From: Mariluticola halotolerans
GTDB lineage: Bacteria > Pseudomonadota > Alphaproteobacteria > Rhizobiales > Devosiaceae
DNA length: 64,000 nt
Reading direction: 5' to 3'
Assembly: GCF_021611515.1 (NCBI RefSeq)
Contig: NZ_CP090960.1
Location: forward strand, 1,550,001 to 1,614,000
Shown here one piece after another: positions 53,572 through 62,632 of the stretch (the first letter of the stretch is position 1; every line of letters starts with the position of its first letter). The translations under genes were made by a program, and so were the position numbers. The notes beneath the pieces were generated by a model. It did not search any database. It saw nothing but the letters and a program-made list of their open reading frames with translations, and was not told the origin of the DNA.

Positions 53572-56448
53572 TCAGGTAAACTGGCTTGCCAGCCGGCGAC
53601 GGAACTCGTCGCCGGTCATTGCCGCACCAAAGGCAAACCCCTGGGCGTGGCGGCAATTGAGATGGCGCAGGCGCTCCACCTCATCGTCGGTTTCTGCCCC
53701 CTCGGCAATCACCATCATGGACAGTTCGGCTGCCAGCGAGATGACCGCGCGCATGATGGGCACCTGGGTATGAGCGAGGCCGGCCTGTTCGCTGATCTGG
53801 ACGAATGGCGCCGGGATTTTGACCGTATCGAAGGGGAAACGGTGCAGATAGGAGAGCGAGGAATAGCCCGTGCCAAAATCATCAAGCGCCAGCCTGAGGC
53901 CCATGGATTTCAGGCTCTGGAGCACATAGGCGGCGTGCTCGGGATTGCTCATGACCTGGCTTTCGGTCACCTCAAGCTTGAGATGCTTGATGACCTGCAT
54001 GTGCTGGGAGACGAGCGATTTCATGTCCGAGAGCATGTTCTCGGTGGCGAGCTGGCGCGGTGACAGGTTGACCGAGACAAAAAATTCATCGCTGAGCGGG
54101 AAAGCGCGACGCCAGGATTCAGCCTGGTTGGCGGCCTGTTCGAAAGCCAATCGCCCGATTTTGGTGATATGGCCGGTACGCTCGGCCAAGGGGATGAATT
54201 CGTCCGGGCTGACCGAACCGCGCGTTGCGTGGTTCCAGCGCATCAGCGCTTCGGCACCGGCGATCTGGTTGGTGTGAATATCCATGATCGGCTGGAACTC
54301 AACCTGGAGTTCACCCTGACGCAAGGCGCGGGCCAGATCTTCTTCCGTGGCGCGGGAATAGGCGGTGATGGAGCGGGCCGAGGCGCGATAGGCCTCGATA
54401 CGGTCGCCGCCATGGCGCTTGGCGTAATACATGGCCAATTCCGCATCGCGCAGCACATCGAGCGCTGTGGCGCTGGAATTGTCGAAAATGGTGATGCCGA
54501 TGGAAACGGTCATCGTCAGGTCGCGGTCGCCGAAATTGAAAGGCGCGCGCAGGGCCTTGCGGATTTGTTCTGCCACTTCGGCGATCTTGCCAACGCCATG
54601 CTCTGCCGAAAGGATCACGGCAAACTGGTCGCTATTGATGCGTGACACCGTATCGAGCGGGCGCAGGACGCGGGCAATGCGGCGCGACGCCGCCAGCAAT
54701 ACGGAATCGGACGCGGTAAGGCCGACGCGCTCATTGAGTTCGGCGAATTTGTCGATATCAATGAGGAACACGGCCGGTTTGGAACCGCCATTGGTGCGCG
54801 AGCGCACCAGCGCCCTGTCGAGCCGGTCGAGGAACAATTCCTTGTTGGGCAGCCCTGTCAGGCTGTCCGTGACAGAATCATGCAAGAGCCGCTCGCGGGC
54901 GGCGCGTTCGTCGGAAATGTCCTGCAAAGTGCCCACGATACGGGTAACCTGCCCGTCACCGCCCAGAACCGGTTTCACCCGCATGCGGAACCAGCGGTGG
55001 CTGCCATCCTGATTGGCGATACGCACATCGGTGTTGACCTTGCCCCGGCGCATTTCCACCAATGTGTCGAGGGCGGCGCGGAACTTGTCGCGGTCTTCGG
55101 GATGGATACGGTCGAGCCAGCGCTTGATGGCACCGCGCAGGGCCCCGCGCCGTTCGCCGAGGCGCTGGGAGAGTTCTTCGGAGACGTTGACGCGATCGCG
55201 ATCGATATTCCAATCGAAAACGAAATCGCCGCTGCCGGTGAGCGCCATGGCGCGCCGCTCGACCTCGGACAAGGTGCCCACCGAGACCTGCCCTTCAGAA
55301 AAGGCGTGCTGCACGGCGGTAAAGCCGATCAGCATGACAATCAGCATCAGGCCGCCGGCAACGGCGGGCTGGGCAATGTCATTGGAAACCTGACCGGTGA
55401 CAACCATCCAGCCATAGAACAACCAGGCGAGATAAATGATCCATGTCGGCACCAGCAGCACGGCGCGATCATAGCCACGCAGTGCCAGCAAAACGACGAG
55501 AAACAGCCCTGTCAGCCCCAGCAGCACCAGCACCACGCGGGCAATGGTTGCGGCAATGGCCGGCTGGAAAAAGGCCACACCGAACAGGATGAGGAACACC
55601 CCGGCCAGCGCCATGGCCAGATGCACGAAGCGCAAATGCCAGCGATGCAGATTGAGATAGATGAACAGGAAGCCGAACAGTGTGGTCGCAAGCCCCGCCT
55701 CCGCTGCGGCGCGGAAAGGCTGCATTGAGCCGTTACCAATCCCCAGAAGGCGGCCCATGATGCCGAAATCGATCAAAAGATAGATCAGCACCGCCCAGGC
55801 AAAAGCGGCGGTTGCCGGGAACACGCCCCGGCCCTTGACCACAAACATGATGGTGAGGAACAGCGCCGCCAGACTGGCGACACCGAGCACCGTGCCGCGA
55901 AACAGCGTGAACGAGTTGACATAATCGCGATACGCATCGGGCTTCCAGAGGTAAAGCTCGGGCAGACTGCCTTCACTCAACTCGGCAATAAAGGTGACTG
56001 TCGCGCCCGGATCGAGGGTGATGCCGAAAACATCAGCTTCCGCGTCGCTTGTGCGTTCGGGCCGCAGCCCCTGGCTGACGGTGATGACCGAAACCCGTTC
56101 CGCACCCAGATCCGGCGCGATAACACCGGATCCCGGCAGGCGGAAGAACGGGGCGACCAGCAGGCGCTCAAGCTGCACATCGGTATCATTGCGCAGGGCA
56201 AACAGGGCCCATTTCGGGTTGGTGCCATCTTCGGACGCCAGCACTTCGATGCGGCGGATAATGCCATCTTCGCTTGGTGCGGTGCTGAGCTGGATACGCC
56301 CGTTCTCGCCGGGGAAAACATCGACCCCTGCCCGCAGGTTGATGGCATTCACATCTTCGGGAACCGAAATGACCTCGAAGGCGGCAGCCGGCAAGGCGCT
56401 GGTCAACGCGCACAGGAAACACATCGCAAAGGCAAGAAGATAGCGCAT
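53572..56448 (-). CDS. Membrane PAS-GGDEF-EAL cyclic-di-GMP signalling protein
   Basis: A 958-residue protein. A signal peptide (residues 1-23) and periplasmic beta domain (25-180) are followed by seven or so membrane helices (185-380), a PAS domain (400-515), a GGDEF domain (525-690) and an EAL domain (705-955). The GGDEF site is degenerate: the loop reads RINSDQF near residue 605, so cyclase activity is unlikely. The EAL domain keeps EALMRW (733), VNLSPRQ (793), LEVTES, DDFGTGYSSL (856) and IAEGAET, but the usual KID after it is KIP. A phosphodiesterase with GGDEF acting as a sensor is the best guess. It lies three bases from YqgE and 80 from the GNAT gene. Confidence 0.88.
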   Translation of the reverse strand: MRYLLAFAMCFLCALTSALPAAAFEVISVPEDVNAINLRAGVDVFPGENGRIQLSTAPSEDGIIRRIEVLASEDGTNPKWALFALRNDTDVQLERLLVAPFFRLPGSGVIAPDLGAERVSVITVSQGLRPERTSDAEADVFGITLDPGATVTFIAELSEGSLPELYLWKPDAYRDYVNSFTLFRGTVLGVASLAALFLTIMFVVKGRGVFPATAAFAWAVLIYLLIDFGIMGRLLGIGNGSMQPFRAAAEAGLATTLFGFLFIYLNLHRWHLRFVHLAMALAGVFLILFGVAFFQPAIAATIARVVLVLLGLTGLFLVVLLALRGYDRAVLLVPTWIIYLAWLFYGWMVVTGQVSNDIAQPAVAGGLMLIVMLIGFTAVQHAFSEGQVSVGTLSEVERRAMALTGSGDFVFDWNIDRDRVNVSEELSQRLGERRGALRGAIKRWLDRIHPEDRDKFRAALDTLVEMRRGKVNTDVRIANQDGSHRWFRMRVKPVLGGDGQVTRIVGTLQDISDERAARERLLHDSVTDSLTGLPNKELFLDRLDRALVRSRTNGGSKPAVFLIDIDKFAELNERVGLTASDSVLLAASRRIARVLRPLDTVSRINSDQFAVILSAEHGVGKIAEVAEQIRKALRAPFNFGDRDLTMTVSIGITIFDNSSATALDVLRDAELAMYYAKRHGGDRIEAYRASARSITAYSRATEEDLARALRQGELQVEFQPIMDIHTNQIAGAEALMRWNHATRGSVSPDEFIPLAERTGHITKIGRLAFEQAANQAESWRRAFPLSDEFFVSVNLSPRQLATENMLSDMKSLVSQHMQVIKHLKLEVTESQVMSNPEHAAYVLQSLKSMGLRLALDDFGTGYSSLSYLHRFPFDTVKIPAPFVQISEQAGLAHTQVPIMRAVISLAAELSMMVIAEGAETDDEVERLRHLNCRHAQGFAFGAAMTGDEFRRRLASQFT

Positions 56449-56529
56449 ATAGGTCCGGGATTTCCCGCTGTTCACTGACAAGAGGCATTCCTTGGTAAAG
56501 GGCTTTGCGTCATGCCACAAGGTCTGGCG

Positions 56530-57132
56530 TCACACGCTCCCATGCGATGTTTCGTAGCGCTCGCGTGACAGCCCATAAAGCACATGGTCGCGCCACGCAC
56601 CGTCGATCTGCAAATAATTGTCCGCATAGCCTTCTTCGTGAAATCGGTTTTTTTCAAGGACACGGCGGGACGCCATATTGGTGGGGAGACAGGCGGCATG
56701 CACCCGATGCAGGCCAAGATCATCAAAGACAAAGGGCAACACTGTGGCGACGGCCCGGGTCATGATGCCCTTGCCCGCGTCGTTGACGCTCATCCAGTAC
56801 CCCAGATTAACCTGCTGGGCGACGCGGCGGCGGATGTTTGACAGGGTCAGACCGCCGGCCAGCCGCTGGGTGCCACCATCGGTGACGAAGATAAAAAAGG
56901 TGTATTCCGTGCCCTTGGCGCTGGCCTCAGCGCCCCGCTTTATCCGCTCGAGGTAGATATTCCGGTCCAGATCAGCCTCTGTCCAGCGCGGCTCGAACGG
57001 CTTTAAAAACGGGCGGCTGGCCAGCCGGACGCTGTGCCATTGCGTAAAATCGCTTTTGGCGGGCGCGCGCAGAACCAGTTCCTGACAGCGCAGAACGGGG
57101 GTCTTGTCCCGAACGAGCCAGCGCCCCAGCAT
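56530..57132 (-). CDS. GNAT family N-acetyltransferase (RimJ/RimL-like)
   Basis: A 200-residue acetyltransferase. The region LVLRAPAKSDFTQWHSVR is a typical RimJ-like opening, then LSNIRRRVAQQVNLGYWMSVNDAGKGIMTRAV holds the acetyl-CoA loop (Q/GxxG/A type, here NDAGKGIM) and LGLHRVHAACLPTNMASRRVLEKNRFHEEG is the conserved C-terminal motif (shown in part). RimJ-type enzymes acetylate ribosomal protein N-termini. The gene follows the M16 peptidase after nine bases, so one transcript is likely. Confidence 0.88.
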   Translation of the reverse strand: MLGRWLVRDKTPVLRCQELVLRAPAKSDFTQWHSVRLASRPFLKPFEPRWTEADLDRNIYLERIKRGAEASAKGTEYTFFIFVTDGGTQRLAGGLTLSNIRRRVAQQVNLGYWMSVNDAGKGIMTRAVATVLPFVFDDLGLHRVHAACLPTNMASRRVLEKNRFHEEGYADNYLQIDGAWRDHVLYGLSRERYETSHGSV

Positions 57133-57141
57133 GTTGGTGCC

Positions 57142-58404
57142 TCAGGCCTTCAGACGCTGCACGATGACGTCATAGTCCGGCATGTTGGCCACCGGCCCCA
57201 CGCCCGCCACCGAGGGGTTTGCCGCGTCGAGAATTTCGCGGGCGATCTTTTTCACCCGGTCCACGTCAATCCGGCCTATGCGTTCAACGGTTTCCTGCAG
57301 CGGGATTGGCCGCCCCCAGAGAATTTGCTGGCGGGCCAGCTGGCCTGCGCGGGAGGCCGGGCTTTCCAGCGACATCAGCAGCCCGGCGCGAATCTGGTTG
57401 CGCACCCGCACAACTTCTTCCTCGGTGATGCTTTCGGTGGCATTGCGCAATTCTTCCATGATCACCGGCACCAGTTCGCCGACATCGTCGGCTCCCGTGG
57501 CTGCTGCGACGCCAAAAATGCCGCTATCGGCAAAGGCCCAGTGGAAAGCATAGACGGAATAGCACAGGCCGCGCTTTTCGCGCACTTCCTGGAACAGGCG
57601 CGAACTCATGCCGCCACCCAGAATACTGGACAGGATCTGGACGGCATAGAAACCGTCGGAATTATAGGGACGCCCCTCAAGACCGATCACCACATGGGCC
57701 TGCTCGTGATCGGATTCGTGGCGCAGATCGCCGCCGACATAGCGGGCCTTTTGCGGCTCCGGCGCGCCGGTGGGTTTTAGATCCTTGAAGCGTTCGGATG
57801 CGATATCGACCAATTGATCGTGATCGACATTGCCGGCGGCCGAAATCAGCATCCGGTCGCCGACATAATTGCGATCCATATAGGCGCGGATCGCATCCGG
57901 CTCGAAACCGCGCACGGAATCGGTGGTGCCCAGAATGGTCCGGCCAATGGCCTGATCGGGAAAGGCGGCGGCCTGAAAAAGATCAAACACATGATCGTCG
58001 GGCGTATCGTGCGAGGCGCCGATTTCCTGCACAATCACCTGCTGTTCGCGGGACAATTCATGCGCGTCGAACACGGAATTTTGCAAAATGTCGGAAAGGA
58101 TATCTGCGGCCAGGGCGGCGTCATCCTTGAGGACGCGGGCAAAATAGCCGGTGTGCTCGATTGAGGTCGCCGCGTTGAGATCGCCGCCGACATTCTCGAT
58201 GGTTTCGGCAATCTGGCGCGAACTGCGGGTTTTTGTGCCTTTGAACGCCATATGTTCGAGCAGGTGAGAAACGCCGTGTTCATTGTCAAACTCGCTGCGC
58301 GAGCCGGATTTGACCCAGACACCCAAAGCGGCGCTTTCGAGATGCGGCATGTTATCCGTCAGGACGGTCATGCCGTTCTCAAGCTTGGTGATTTGTGCTC
58401 TCAC
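57142..58404 (-). CDS. M16 family zinc metallopeptidase (mitochondrial-processing-peptidase-like)
   Basis: A 420-residue protease of the M16B type. The inverted zinc motif HxxEH is HLLEHMAFKGT near residue 46-50, and the third ligand Glu is in ENVGGDLNAATSIEHTGYFARVL. The C-terminal half holds the R/Y pair regions (SRLFQEVREKRGLCYSVYAFH). The protein is close to the bacterial ancestor of the mitochondrial processing peptidase beta subunit. It starts directly at the thrC stop (adjacent codons) and precedes the GNAT gene; thrC-M16-GNAT is a recurrent order in Hyphomicrobiales. Confidence 0.93.
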   Translation of the reverse strand: MRAQITKLENGMTVLTDNMPHLESAALGVWVKSGSRSEFDNEHGVSHLLEHMAFKGTKTRSSRQIAETIENVGGDLNAATSIEHTGYFARVLKDDAALAADILSDILQNSVFDAHELSREQQVIVQEIGASHDTPDDHVFDLFQAAAFPDQAIGRTILGTTDSVRGFEPDAIRAYMDRNYVGDRMLISAAGNVDHDQLVDIASERFKDLKPTGAPEPQKARYVGGDLRHESDHEQAHVVIGLEGRPYNSDGFYAVQILSSILGGGMSSRLFQEVREKRGLCYSVYAFHWAFADSGIFGVAAATGADDVGELVPVIMEELRNATESITEEEVVRVRNQIRAGLLMSLESPASRAGQLARQQILWGRPIPLQETVERIGRIDVDRVKKIAREILDAANPSVAGVGPVANMPDYDVIVQRLKA

Positions 58405-59805
58405 TCAGTCCTCCCAGGCGCGCGTACGGGCCTTGATATAAGTTTCGACCGCGTCCTGGTCATTGTCCAGAACGTCCATGCGTTCTGGTTTCTTGTGCAG
58501 ATCAGCCAACCACACCGGCAGGGATGGTTCAACATTCGCCGCAGCGCTGACGGCTGCAGGGAATTTGGCCGGATGGGCCGTCGACAGGGTAATCATGGGC
58601 GTCGTCCCGCCGGAGAACCGGCGGGCAACTGCAATACCGACCGCTGTATGCGGGTCTGCAAGGTAAGCGGAGCGCTTATGGCAATCGGCAATGGTGGTGC
58701 TGGTTTCAAATTCACTGACACGCGCCGCATCGAAACCGATGCGGATGGCGGCCAGTGCCGGGTCGGGCACGGTGAAGCTGCCGGACTGGTTGAGACTGTC
58801 CATCAGCCCCTTGGTCGTCTCTGCATCGCGATTAAGCGCCTCGAACAGAAGCCGCTCGAAATTGGATGACACCTGAATATCCATGGAGGGGCTGGCGGTT
58901 TCCGTCACCGTGCCGGTTTCATAACGGCCGGTTTCCATGGTGCGGGCCAGGATGTCATTTTCATTGGTGGCAATGACCAGTTTTTCCACTGGCAGGCCCA
59001 TGCGCGTTGCCGCGTAGCCGGCAAAGATATCGCCGAAATTGCCGGTCGGCACGGTGAAGCTCACCTTGCGCTGCGGCGCGCCGAGATCGCTGGCGGCTTT
59101 GAAATAATAAACGATCTGGGCAACGATGCGGCCCCAATTGATCGAATTCACGCCCGACAGCTTCACGCCATCGCGGAACGCGGGGTTGGCGAACATGCCT
59201 TTGACGATTTTCTGACAATCGTCGAACGTGCCCTCCAGCGCGATATTGTGCACATTATCGTCGAGCACGGTTGTCATCTGGCGGCGCTGCACATCGGAGG
59301 TGCGGCCACGCGGATGCAGGATGAAAATATCGATATTATCGCGGCCCCGGAATGCCTCAATGGCCGCCGATCCGGTATCGCCGGAGGTGGCACCGACAAT
59401 GGTGGCGCGCCCGCCACGGCCTGTGAGCACATGATCCATGACCCGGGCCAGGAATTGCATGGCGACATCCTTGAAGGCCAGGGTGGGGCCATGGAAAAGC
59501 TCAAGGATGAAATGGTTCGGCTCCAGCTCCACCATCGGTGTGGTTGAGGGATGACGGAATGTGGCATAGGCCGCATCGATCATCGGGCGCAGTTCGGCAT
59601 CGGAAATTTCATCCGCCGTGAAGCGCCTGATGACATCAAAGGCAATATCGGCATAGGGCTTGCCCGCATATCCCGCGATATCTTCCGCAGAGATTTGCGG
59701 CCATTCCTGGGGCAGGTAAAGACCGCCATCAGGGGCAAGGCCGGTCAGGATCGTATCACAAAAACCAAGCGCAGGCGCCGCGCCGCGCGTAGAGACAAAT
59801 TTCAT
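58405..59805 (-). CDS. thrC: Threonine synthase
   Basis: PLP enzyme making threonine from O-phosphohomoserine. The 466-residue length matches the proteobacterial type. The PLP Lys is in GPTLAFKDVAMQFLARV, preceded by HFILELFHGPTLAFKD; further signatures are GATSGDTGSAAIEAFRG, FDDCQKIVKGMFA and VNSINWGRIVAQIVYYF. The opening FVSTRGAAPALGFCDTILTGLAPDGGLYLPQ is typical. No homoserine kinase gene (thrB) is present in this window. It sits between SURF1 and the M16 peptidase. Confidence 0.96.
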   Translation of the reverse strand: MKFVSTRGAAPALGFCDTILTGLAPDGGLYLPQEWPQISAEDIAGYAGKPYADIAFDVIRRFTADEISDAELRPMIDAAYATFRHPSTTPMVELEPNHFILELFHGPTLAFKDVAMQFLARVMDHVLTGRGGRATIVGATSGDTGSAAIEAFRGRDNIDIFILHPRGRTSDVQRRQMTTVLDDNVHNIALEGTFDDCQKIVKGMFANPAFRDGVKLSGVNSINWGRIVAQIVYYFKAASDLGAPQRKVSFTVPTGNFGDIFAGYAATRMGLPVEKLVIATNENDILARTMETGRYETGTVTETASPSMDIQVSSNFERLLFEALNRDAETTKGLMDSLNQSGSFTVPDPALAAIRIGFDAARVSEFETSTTIADCHKRSAYLADPHTAVGIAVARRFSGGTTPMITLSTAHPAKFPAAVSAAANVEPSLPVWLADLHKKPERMDVLDNDQDAVETYIKARTRAWED

Positions 59806-59869
59806 CGGGAGCTACTCTGAATCCAACCGGTGCACCCTAGTCGCTCACTTGGCCGACTGCAACCCGCCC

Positions 59870-60685
59870 TCAACGGGCGCGCTGCCGCCAGAGCCACATG
59901 CCTGTCATCAGCACAGTGACAGCCGAGAGCAGGAACCAGGTCATTGCATATTCAAAATGGCGATTGGGGAAATCGATCACGGTTTCGCCGCCCTGTGGCA
60001 GATCACCCGCCTTGGCTGCATCCTGATCCACATAGATGGGCGCGACCGGGGCCAGCGCTGCGTCCATCATTGCGATCAGGCGATCGATATTGCGCACATA
60101 TTCGATATGCCCCGCCAGATCCGGCCCGGGGGTGAAGGTATTTGTTGCCTCGGACACACGCGCCAGACCGGTGATGGTGACAGTGCCTTGCGGCAGTGTG
60201 GCATCGCCGCTGGCACCAATGAAGCGTTGTCCGGCCCCTTGCGGCACGAACCCGCGATTGACCAGCACCGTGCCGCCCGTCTCGAGCGCGAACGGGCTCA
60301 TGACCCAAAAGCCCTGCCCTTCATAGGGGCCACGGGTACCGGTCATGGACGTGAAGACCAGCACGCTGTTATCGGTCACAAAACGGCCCTCAAGCTTTAC
60401 CGGGCGGAAATTGAACACCTCTTCGTCAAACGAATCCCATTCGGCCACTGGCGGCAATGCTGCGGGGGGCAGATCGATCCGGGCGTCCACGGCTGCAATC
60501 AGCGCTTGTTTTTGCCCAAGCCGATCCAGCTGCCAGACGCCAAGACTGGCCAGAAACAGCGCCAGGGCAATCATGACGATTACAAAAGCCCAGGAGACCG
60601 GTGCCGAAACCGGTTTGCGCCGGGCTTTGAGCGCATTGGACACTTCGGCGAAATCATCTTCAGTCAGGGCGGGTTTCCCTTGCAT
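59870..60685 (-). CDS. SURF1 family cytochrome oxidase assembly protein
   Basis: A 271-residue inner-membrane protein with one membrane helix near residues 33-52 (FVIVMIALALFLASLGVWQLDRLG) and one near the C-terminus (FLLSAVTVLMTGMWLWRQ). The SURF1 motifs are LGVWQLDRL and VLVNRGFVP, with GYARTRE-like positions replaced. Shy1/SURF1 proteins help insert heme a into subunit I of aa3 oxidase. It overlaps the DUF983 gene by 26 bases, following the cta genes in the same direction. Confidence 0.92.
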   Translation of the reverse strand: MQGKPALTEDDFAEVSNALKARRKPVSAPVSWAFVIVMIALALFLASLGVWQLDRLGQKQALIAAVDARIDLPPAALPPVAEWDSFDEEVFNFRPVKLEGRFVTDNSVLVFTSMTGTRGPYEGQGFWVMSPFALETGGTVLVNRGFVPQGAGQRFIGASGDATLPQGTVTITGLARVSEATNTFTPGPDLAGHIEYVRNIDRLIAMMDAALAPVAPIYVDQDAAKAGDLPQGGETVIDFPNRHFEYAMTWFLLSAVTVLMTGMWLWRQRAR

Positions 60686-61031
60686 CGTGCTGATATTGGA
60701 GAGCGATCATGACGCCCTTGAATGGCGGCAGCATGGCCAGGCACAAAATAACCGTGGCGGGCAGCCAGAGCATGAGATGCACCATAACCGGCGGATGGAA
60801 CAGATTGTCCACCATCAGGGCCAAAGCCATGATGATGAAGCCGACAATGAAGATGATGAACACTGCCGGGCCGTCGCCGCTATCGGCGAACTCGAGATCC
60901 AGATCGCAGCTTTCGCAACGTGAGGCGACTTTCAAATAGCCGCGGAACACCGGACCCTCGCCGCAACGCGGACACCGGCACATCAGGCCGGCGATGAATG
61001 GAGAAGGCGTGCGGTGAGATGGTTGGGTCAT
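60660..61031 (-). CDS. DUF983 membrane protein with zinc-ribbon
   Basis: A 123-residue protein with a zinc ribbon of two CxxC pairs (RCPRCGEG and SRCESCDLD) in the first 40 residues, followed by two membrane helices (AVFIIFIVGFIIMALALMV and LMLWLPATVILCLAMLP). DUF983 proteins regularly lie between ctaE and SURF1 in alphaproteobacteria and probably help oxidase assembly; the exact role is unknown. Start overlaps nothing upstream; a hairpin separates it from ctaE. Confidence 0.9.
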   Translation of the reverse strand: MTQPSHRTPSPFIAGLMCRCPRCGEGPVFRGYLKVASRCESCDLDLEFADSGDGPAVFIIFIVGFIIMALALMVDNLFHPPVMVHLMLWLPATVILCLAMLPPFKGVMIALQYQHDARETRPD

Positions 61032-61040
61032 AAAGAAAGA

Positions 61041-61062
61041 GGCCCCGGACGGGTCCGGGGCC
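61041..61062 (-). terminator. GC-rich hairpin between ctaE and DUF983
   Basis: GGCCCCGGAC and GTCCGGGGCC form a perfect 10-base stem with a two-base loop; on the minus strand it is followed by a broken T-rich stretch TCTTTCTTT. It lies in the 43-base gap between ctaE and DUF983 and may be a partial terminator that lowers expression of the assembly genes. Confidence 0.6.
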
Positions 61063-61074
61063 TTCCTGATCTTG

Positions 61075-61908
61075 TTAGTGGGTAATCACAACGCCCCAGC
61101 TTCCCCAGACATAGATGCTGGCGAACAGGAACAGCCAGACCACATCGACGAAGTGCCAGTACCAGGCAGCGAATTCAAAGCCGAGATGGTTCTTGGCATC
61201 AAACTGGCCGGCCAGCGCCCGCAGCAGGCAGACAATAAGGAAGATGGTACCGACGAGCACATGGAAGCCGTGGAAACCGGTCGCCATGAAGAAGGTCGCG
61301 CCATAGATATTGCCTGAGAAGCTGAACCCGGCCGAGGCATATTCGATGGCCTGGACAACAGTGAACAGCGCCCCGAGTGCCACGGTGAGGATCAGACCCC
61401 ATTTCAGGCCCTCGCGATCATCATGCAAAAGGGCATGGTGTGCCCAGGTGATGGTTGTGCCCGAGGTGAGAAGGATCAATGTGTTGAAGATCGGCAAATG
61501 CCAGGGATCGAACACCTCGATGCCAACGGGTGGCCAGACACCGCCAGTGGCGGCTACGCGGGCAAACTGCTCGATATCGTCAACCCGGAAGAAGCCGTCG
61601 AAATAGGCCCAGAACCAGGCCACGAAGAACATGATCTCCGAGACAATGAACAGGATCATGCCATAGCGATGATGGATCTGCACCACGGGGGTGTGATCAC
61701 CAGCATTGGCTTCGCGGATGACGTCGGCCCACCATGCATACATGGTGTAGAGCACAGCAATCAGGCCTGCCCAGAACACCCAAGGGGTGACATCGCGCAT
61801 CCACAGGATGCCGCCGACTGCGATGATGAACGCCGCAAGACCGCCAAGGGCGGGCCACGGGCTCGGATTTACAAGATGGTAGTCATGGTTTTTGGCATGG
61901 GCCGCCAT
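61075..61908 (-). CDS. ctaE: Cytochrome c oxidase subunit III
   Basis: The 277-residue subunit III of the aa3-type oxidase, with seven membrane helices. Conserved segments are HDYHLVNPSPWPALG at the start, SEIMFFVAWFWAYF in the middle (with the conserved Glu), LLTSGTTITWAHHALLH and the ending FEFAAWYWHFVDVVWLFLF. It follows ctaG after two bases. Subunit III stabilises the proton-uptake path of subunit I. Confidence 0.97.
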   Translation of the reverse strand: MAAHAKNHDYHLVNPSPWPALGGLAAFIIAVGGILWMRDVTPWVFWAGLIAVLYTMYAWWADVIREANAGDHTPVVQIHHRYGMILFIVSEIMFFVAWFWAYFDGFFRVDDIEQFARVAATGGVWPPVGIEVFDPWHLPIFNTLILLTSGTTITWAHHALLHDDREGLKWGLILTVALGALFTVVQAIEYASAGFSFSGNIYGATFFMATGFHGFHVLVGTIFLIVCLLRALAGQFDAKNHLGFEFAAWYWHFVDVVWLFLFASIYVWGSWGVVITH

Positions 61909-61910
61909 GG

Positions 61911-62471
61911 TCAGCTTCCCCCATTGTCTGAAGCATAGAAGGTGTAACTCAAGGTAATCTCATGCACTGTGTCGAGATCCTTGTCAGCATCAATATCCGG
62001 GTCCACGAAGAACGTGACCGGCATTTTTACTGTTTCGCCCGGTGCAAGCACCTGTTCGGTGAAACAGAAACACTCGATCTTGTTGAAATAGACGCCCGCC
62101 TTTTGCGGGGTCACATTGAAGCTTGCCGTCGTCATCAAGGGCCGCGCAGTCAGATTGGTCGCGGTGAATTCGATGGTTTCGGGCGTGCCAATCGCACCGG
62201 AGATCGGTTTGGCGGGTGTAACGCGGATGGGCAGACCGCTGGAAACGGTCGCGTCGAAACGCGTTACCATTTCGCGGCCGATGACGCCTTTGAGATTGGC
62301 CTCTGCGCGCTGGGTCGTGCCACCATAGCCGGTGACCTGACAGAATATCGAATAGAGGGGCACTGCCGCATAGGCCATGCCGATCATGCCCAAAACCAGC
62401 AGCGCCAGCACACCGGCCGTTCTCAGGTTACTTCTTGTCGCGGGTTCGAGCGTTGTGTCCATCTGGCTCAT
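61911..62471 (-). CDS. ctaG: Cytochrome c oxidase assembly protein CtaG/Cox11
   Basis: A 186-residue copper chaperone for the CuB site. It has one N-terminal membrane helix (GVLALLVLGMIGMAYAAVPLYSIFCQ) and then a periplasmic beta domain. The copper-binding Cys pair is in IECFCFTEQVLAPGE, and YGGTTQRAEANL and MPVTFFVDPDID are conserved. The ATG at 62471 follows GAGGGG with a good spacing; a longer start at 62483 is possible. It is preceded by the 50-residue membrane protein gene. Confidence 0.95.
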   Translation of the reverse strand: MSQMDTTLEPATRSNLRTAGVLALLVLGMIGMAYAAVPLYSIFCQVTGYGGTTQRAEANLKGVIGREMVTRFDATVSSGLPIRVTPAKPISGAIGTPETIEFTATNLTARPLMTTASFNVTPQKAGVYFNKIECFCFTEQVLAPGETVKMPVTFFVDPDIDADKDLDTVHEITLSYTFYASDNGGS

Positions 62472-62479
62472 ATTGCCCC

Positions 62480-62632
62480 TCACAACGGACGATCAAATAC
62501 TGACGGGCCCATCTTGACCACGGTCAGCACATAGAACACCACAACCAGCACACCCAGGGCGATGCCGATGGCAACCGACCGCTTGCGGCGGCGGGCCTTG
62601 ATTTCCTCGTCACTCAATTGCACCGGGGCCAT
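62480..62632 (-). CDS. 50-residue membrane protein in the cta cluster (CoxF-like)
   Basis: A short gene encoding [20 protein letters not shown] followed by one hydrophobic helix ([19 protein letters not shown]) and a short tail with [10 protein letters not shown]. The basic stretch before the helix sets the N-terminus inside. The ATG overlaps the ctaB stop by one base (TAATG), and the stop lies eight bases before ctaG, so it is part of the operon. Tiny proteins at this place are called CoxF or 'hypothetical' in some alphaproteobacteria (from memory); a role in oxidase assembly or regulation is inferred only from position. Confidence 0.88.
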   Translation of the reverse strand: MAPVQLSDEEIKARRRKRSVAIGIALGVLVVVFYVLTVVKMGPSVFDRPL

